Below, piece after piece: positions 62,746-64,000 of a stretch of 64,000 bases of DNA; position 1 is the first letter of the stretch; the number at the start of each line of letters is the position of its first letter. The notes under the pieces are model-generated. The model did not search any database, was not told the DNA's origin, and was given only the letters and a program-made list of their open reading frames with translations. Origin of the DNA: JBLIRR01 sp049472395 (GTDB lineage Bacteria > SZUA-182 > DTGQ01 > JBLIRR01); contig JBLIRR010000009.1 in NCBI GenBank assembly GCA_049472395.1, forward strand, positions 135,787 to 199,786, in the 5' to 3' direction. The position numbers and the translations under genes are program-made.

Positions 62746-62850
62746 CACCCGCCGGAATCGTTGCAATACAAAGAGTATTCTCTGTTAATTAGCTAATCAT
62801 AATATAATTTATGCATGATAGCAAATCCGGCCAGCGATTCCGGTCGGGTG
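62746..62850. repeat. Inverted-repeat element B (105 bp), related to 61491-61597
   Basis: Left end CACCCGCCGGAATCG and right end CGATTCCGGTCGGGTG match as inverted repeats at nearly all positions. It shares long stretches with element A. A further hairpin GCCGCTTCGCGGC follows at 62869-62881. Confidence 0.75.
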
Positions 62851-62908
62851 ATCGCATGATTCAAGTAAGCCGCTTCGCGGCAGGTTTTAATAAATAAGTT
62901 CAATCCAA

Positions 62909-63262
62909 TTGCCTAATAATCTAAAAATTGTGTATAATGTAAACATGGGTTTAATAAAATTTTCTATCCCTATTTATTTTGTGAATAATTTACCTGCCTA
63001 AAACCAACTCGAAGTAATACCCTATATTAATATTTATGCCATGCTGTCGTTTTTGCCGCTCAGGGCTTCATGAACCATGGATTAGTTCTGAGCACTCGTT
63101 CCTCGACTTAGAACTAATCCTTTATTTGTTATCAAAAGCACAACTTATATACCCCTATATCTGAGCGCCCAATGTGGAAAGAGCGCAGATTAAAATATAA
63201 TTTTCGTTCTTGATCACTTCAAACACTGCCGAGAACGATTCGTTCTGTCTTGGCAGTGTTTT
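62909..63262 (+). ncRNA. Candidate small RNA region (promoter plus two hairpins)
   Basis: A promoter-like pair TTGCCT (62909-62914) and TATAAT (62933-62938) with 18-bp spacing precedes a gene-free stretch. Two strong hairpins follow: GGATTAGTTCT (63079-63089) with AGAACTAATCC (63110-63120), and AAACACTGCC (63221-63230) with GGCAGTGTTTT (63252-63262), the latter ending in a T-run like a terminator and holding an inner AGAACGA/TCGTTCT stem. No coding frame is convincing: the short minus-strand frame at 63155-63361 is not supported. Confidence 0.35.
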
Positions 63263-63430
63263 GCACATATGTAATTGACCACAGATAATATTATTGATAT
63301 ATTTAGCACCATGAGTATGAGACAAGAAAATCGCAACATATGGTCCTAATGAAATTAGCACATACCCTTAAAAGAAGATGCGATTAAAGCTGGGGATAGT
63401 TCTAGCTTTACGGAAGGAGGAATATTGACC

Positions 63431-63790
63431 ATGACTGTAATTCCATATTTAATTCTTGGACTTATCGCAGGGATTTGTAGTGGTGTGCTGGGAGTTGGAG
63501 GAGGGATTATAATGATTCCGGCACTTGTGATTATATTTGGTTATAATCAACACCTTGCTCAAGGTACTGTGTTGGCAACCATGGTTCCGCCTATTGGTTT
63601 ATTAGCAGCTTTTGAATACTACCGTTATGGCAACGTAAAAATTGCTATCGCTGTTTTCCTCTGTATCGGCTTTTTTTTTGGCGCTTTCGGTGGATCTAAG
63701 ATAGCTCATCTCATTCCCGCCAGTATTCTAAAAAAGATTTTTGGCGTTGTTCTTCTGGTACTCTCTCTGAGGCTCATTTTTAAGGGATAA
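63431..63790 (+). CDS. Half-size TauE/SafE-family membrane protein
   Basis: 119 residues with four transmembrane helices and the family glycine-rich start GICSGVLGVGGGIIMIPALV (about residues 15-34). Full TauE/SafE proteins (sulfite or organosulfonate exporters) are about 250 residues with two such halves; half-size members exist and may dimerise. GGAAGGA lies 10 bp before the ATG; a TTG at 63425 is an alternative start. Substrate unknown. Confidence 0.8.
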   Translation: MTVIPYLILGLIAGICSGVLGVGGGIIMIPALVIIFGYNQHLAQGTVLATMVPPIGLLAAFEYYRYGNVKIAIAVFLCIGFFFGAFGGSKIAHLIPASILKKIFGVVLLVLSLRLIFKG

Positions 63791-64000
63791 TAGCATAATC
63801 TGTCGATTTTTATAATTTCCCTCTAATTTATTGCTTAGTATAATATGAAATTTGGATTAAATCTCGACCAAGATTAGAGATTATCGACACTTAATTAATA
63901 AAACTTTCCTGATTTAGATATCTCTTTATTATCTGAAAACGCCAAAGCTAACTTGCAGAAACAAGAAAGAAGATATTAGGTATGGCTGTTTAAATATTCT
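63791..64000. other. Gene-free right edge
   Basis: 210 AT-rich bases to the window edge. I see no coding frame, repeat or signal here. Confidence 0.3.

Noticed and set aside
63155..63361. 68-codon minus-strand frame in the gene-free right part
   Set aside because: No ribosome binding site, and it spans the second strong hairpin.

Overview
The window reads as chromosome of a moderately AT-rich, Gram-negative, anaerobic bacterium. Evidence for an outer membrane and periplasm: several lipoprotein signals, a Tat-exported molybdoenzyme, a periplasmic amino-acid binding protein and a type IV pilin-like protein. The signalling style (histidine kinase starting with a YEELEKRVKELERE-type coiled coil, PocR sensor, NtrC-type regulator, three PilZ proteins) resembles Desulfobacterota and neighbouring anaerobic phyla, but no rRNA or marker here fixes the phylum.

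Layout. 1-6.5 kb: a beta-helix/PKD surface protein cut by the left edge, a DUF4382 lipoprotein and a pilin-like protein. 6.7-13.2 kb: an ArsR-type regulator convergent with a seven-gene operon for anaerobic sulfur-compound respiration (rhodanese, TPR, PhsA/PsrA-type molybdoenzyme, TorD-like chaperone, FGE-like protein, 4Fe-4S subunit, cytochrome b). The regulator and operon promoters share a 17-bp sequence at 16/17. 13.6-19.4 kb: biotin genes (bioB, bioF, BioH/BioG-type esterase, bioC, bioD) split by a single-domain response regulator and a histidine-kinase-like gene that has lost its phospho-acceptor His. 19.6-22.2 kb: an orphan rnfD with fchA and folD. 22.2-36.5 kb: housekeeping and regulation (TPR protein, miaA, a Cph1/Rcp1-like two-component pair, nnrDE, Mut7-C protein, rpsT, glycosyltransferase, RNase G/E, NtrC-type activator, PilZ). 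36.6-43.1 kb: three secreted or lipid-anchored surface proteins (PPC repeats; vWA plus calcium-binding repeats; thrombospondin type-3 repeats) and a PAS-PocR sensor with no output domain. 43.4-50.8 kb: a lone GemA-like gene, a ClpC-type ATPase, a PilZ protein, a DHH phosphoesterase, a nitronate monooxygenase/FabK-like enzyme and a NadA-like-PilZ fusion. 50.8-58.5 kb: livFGMHK and a cobalt ECF transporter cbiM(N)QO. 58.6-62.9 kb: a more GC-rich serine hydrolase, then a run of small same-strand genes separated by imperfect palindromes, resembling an integron cassette array. 63-64 kb: a possible small RNA and a half-size TauE/SafE protein.

Most notable: (1) a protein at 49190-50794 that joins a quinolinate-synthase-like 4Fe-4S domain, with all three cluster cysteines but several substituted catalytic residues, to a C-terminal PilZ domain: a candidate iron-sulfur/c-di-GMP signalling protein; (2) a family of non-autonomous transposable elements, three copies of 247-248 bp and one of 66 bp, sharing terminal inverted repeats and each flanked by its own 9-bp target duplication; (3) the shared operator linking the ArsR regulator to the sulfur operon; (4) the cassette-like array near the right end. 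Coordinates for genes use the start codon best supported by a ribosome binding site or an overlap with the preceding gene.
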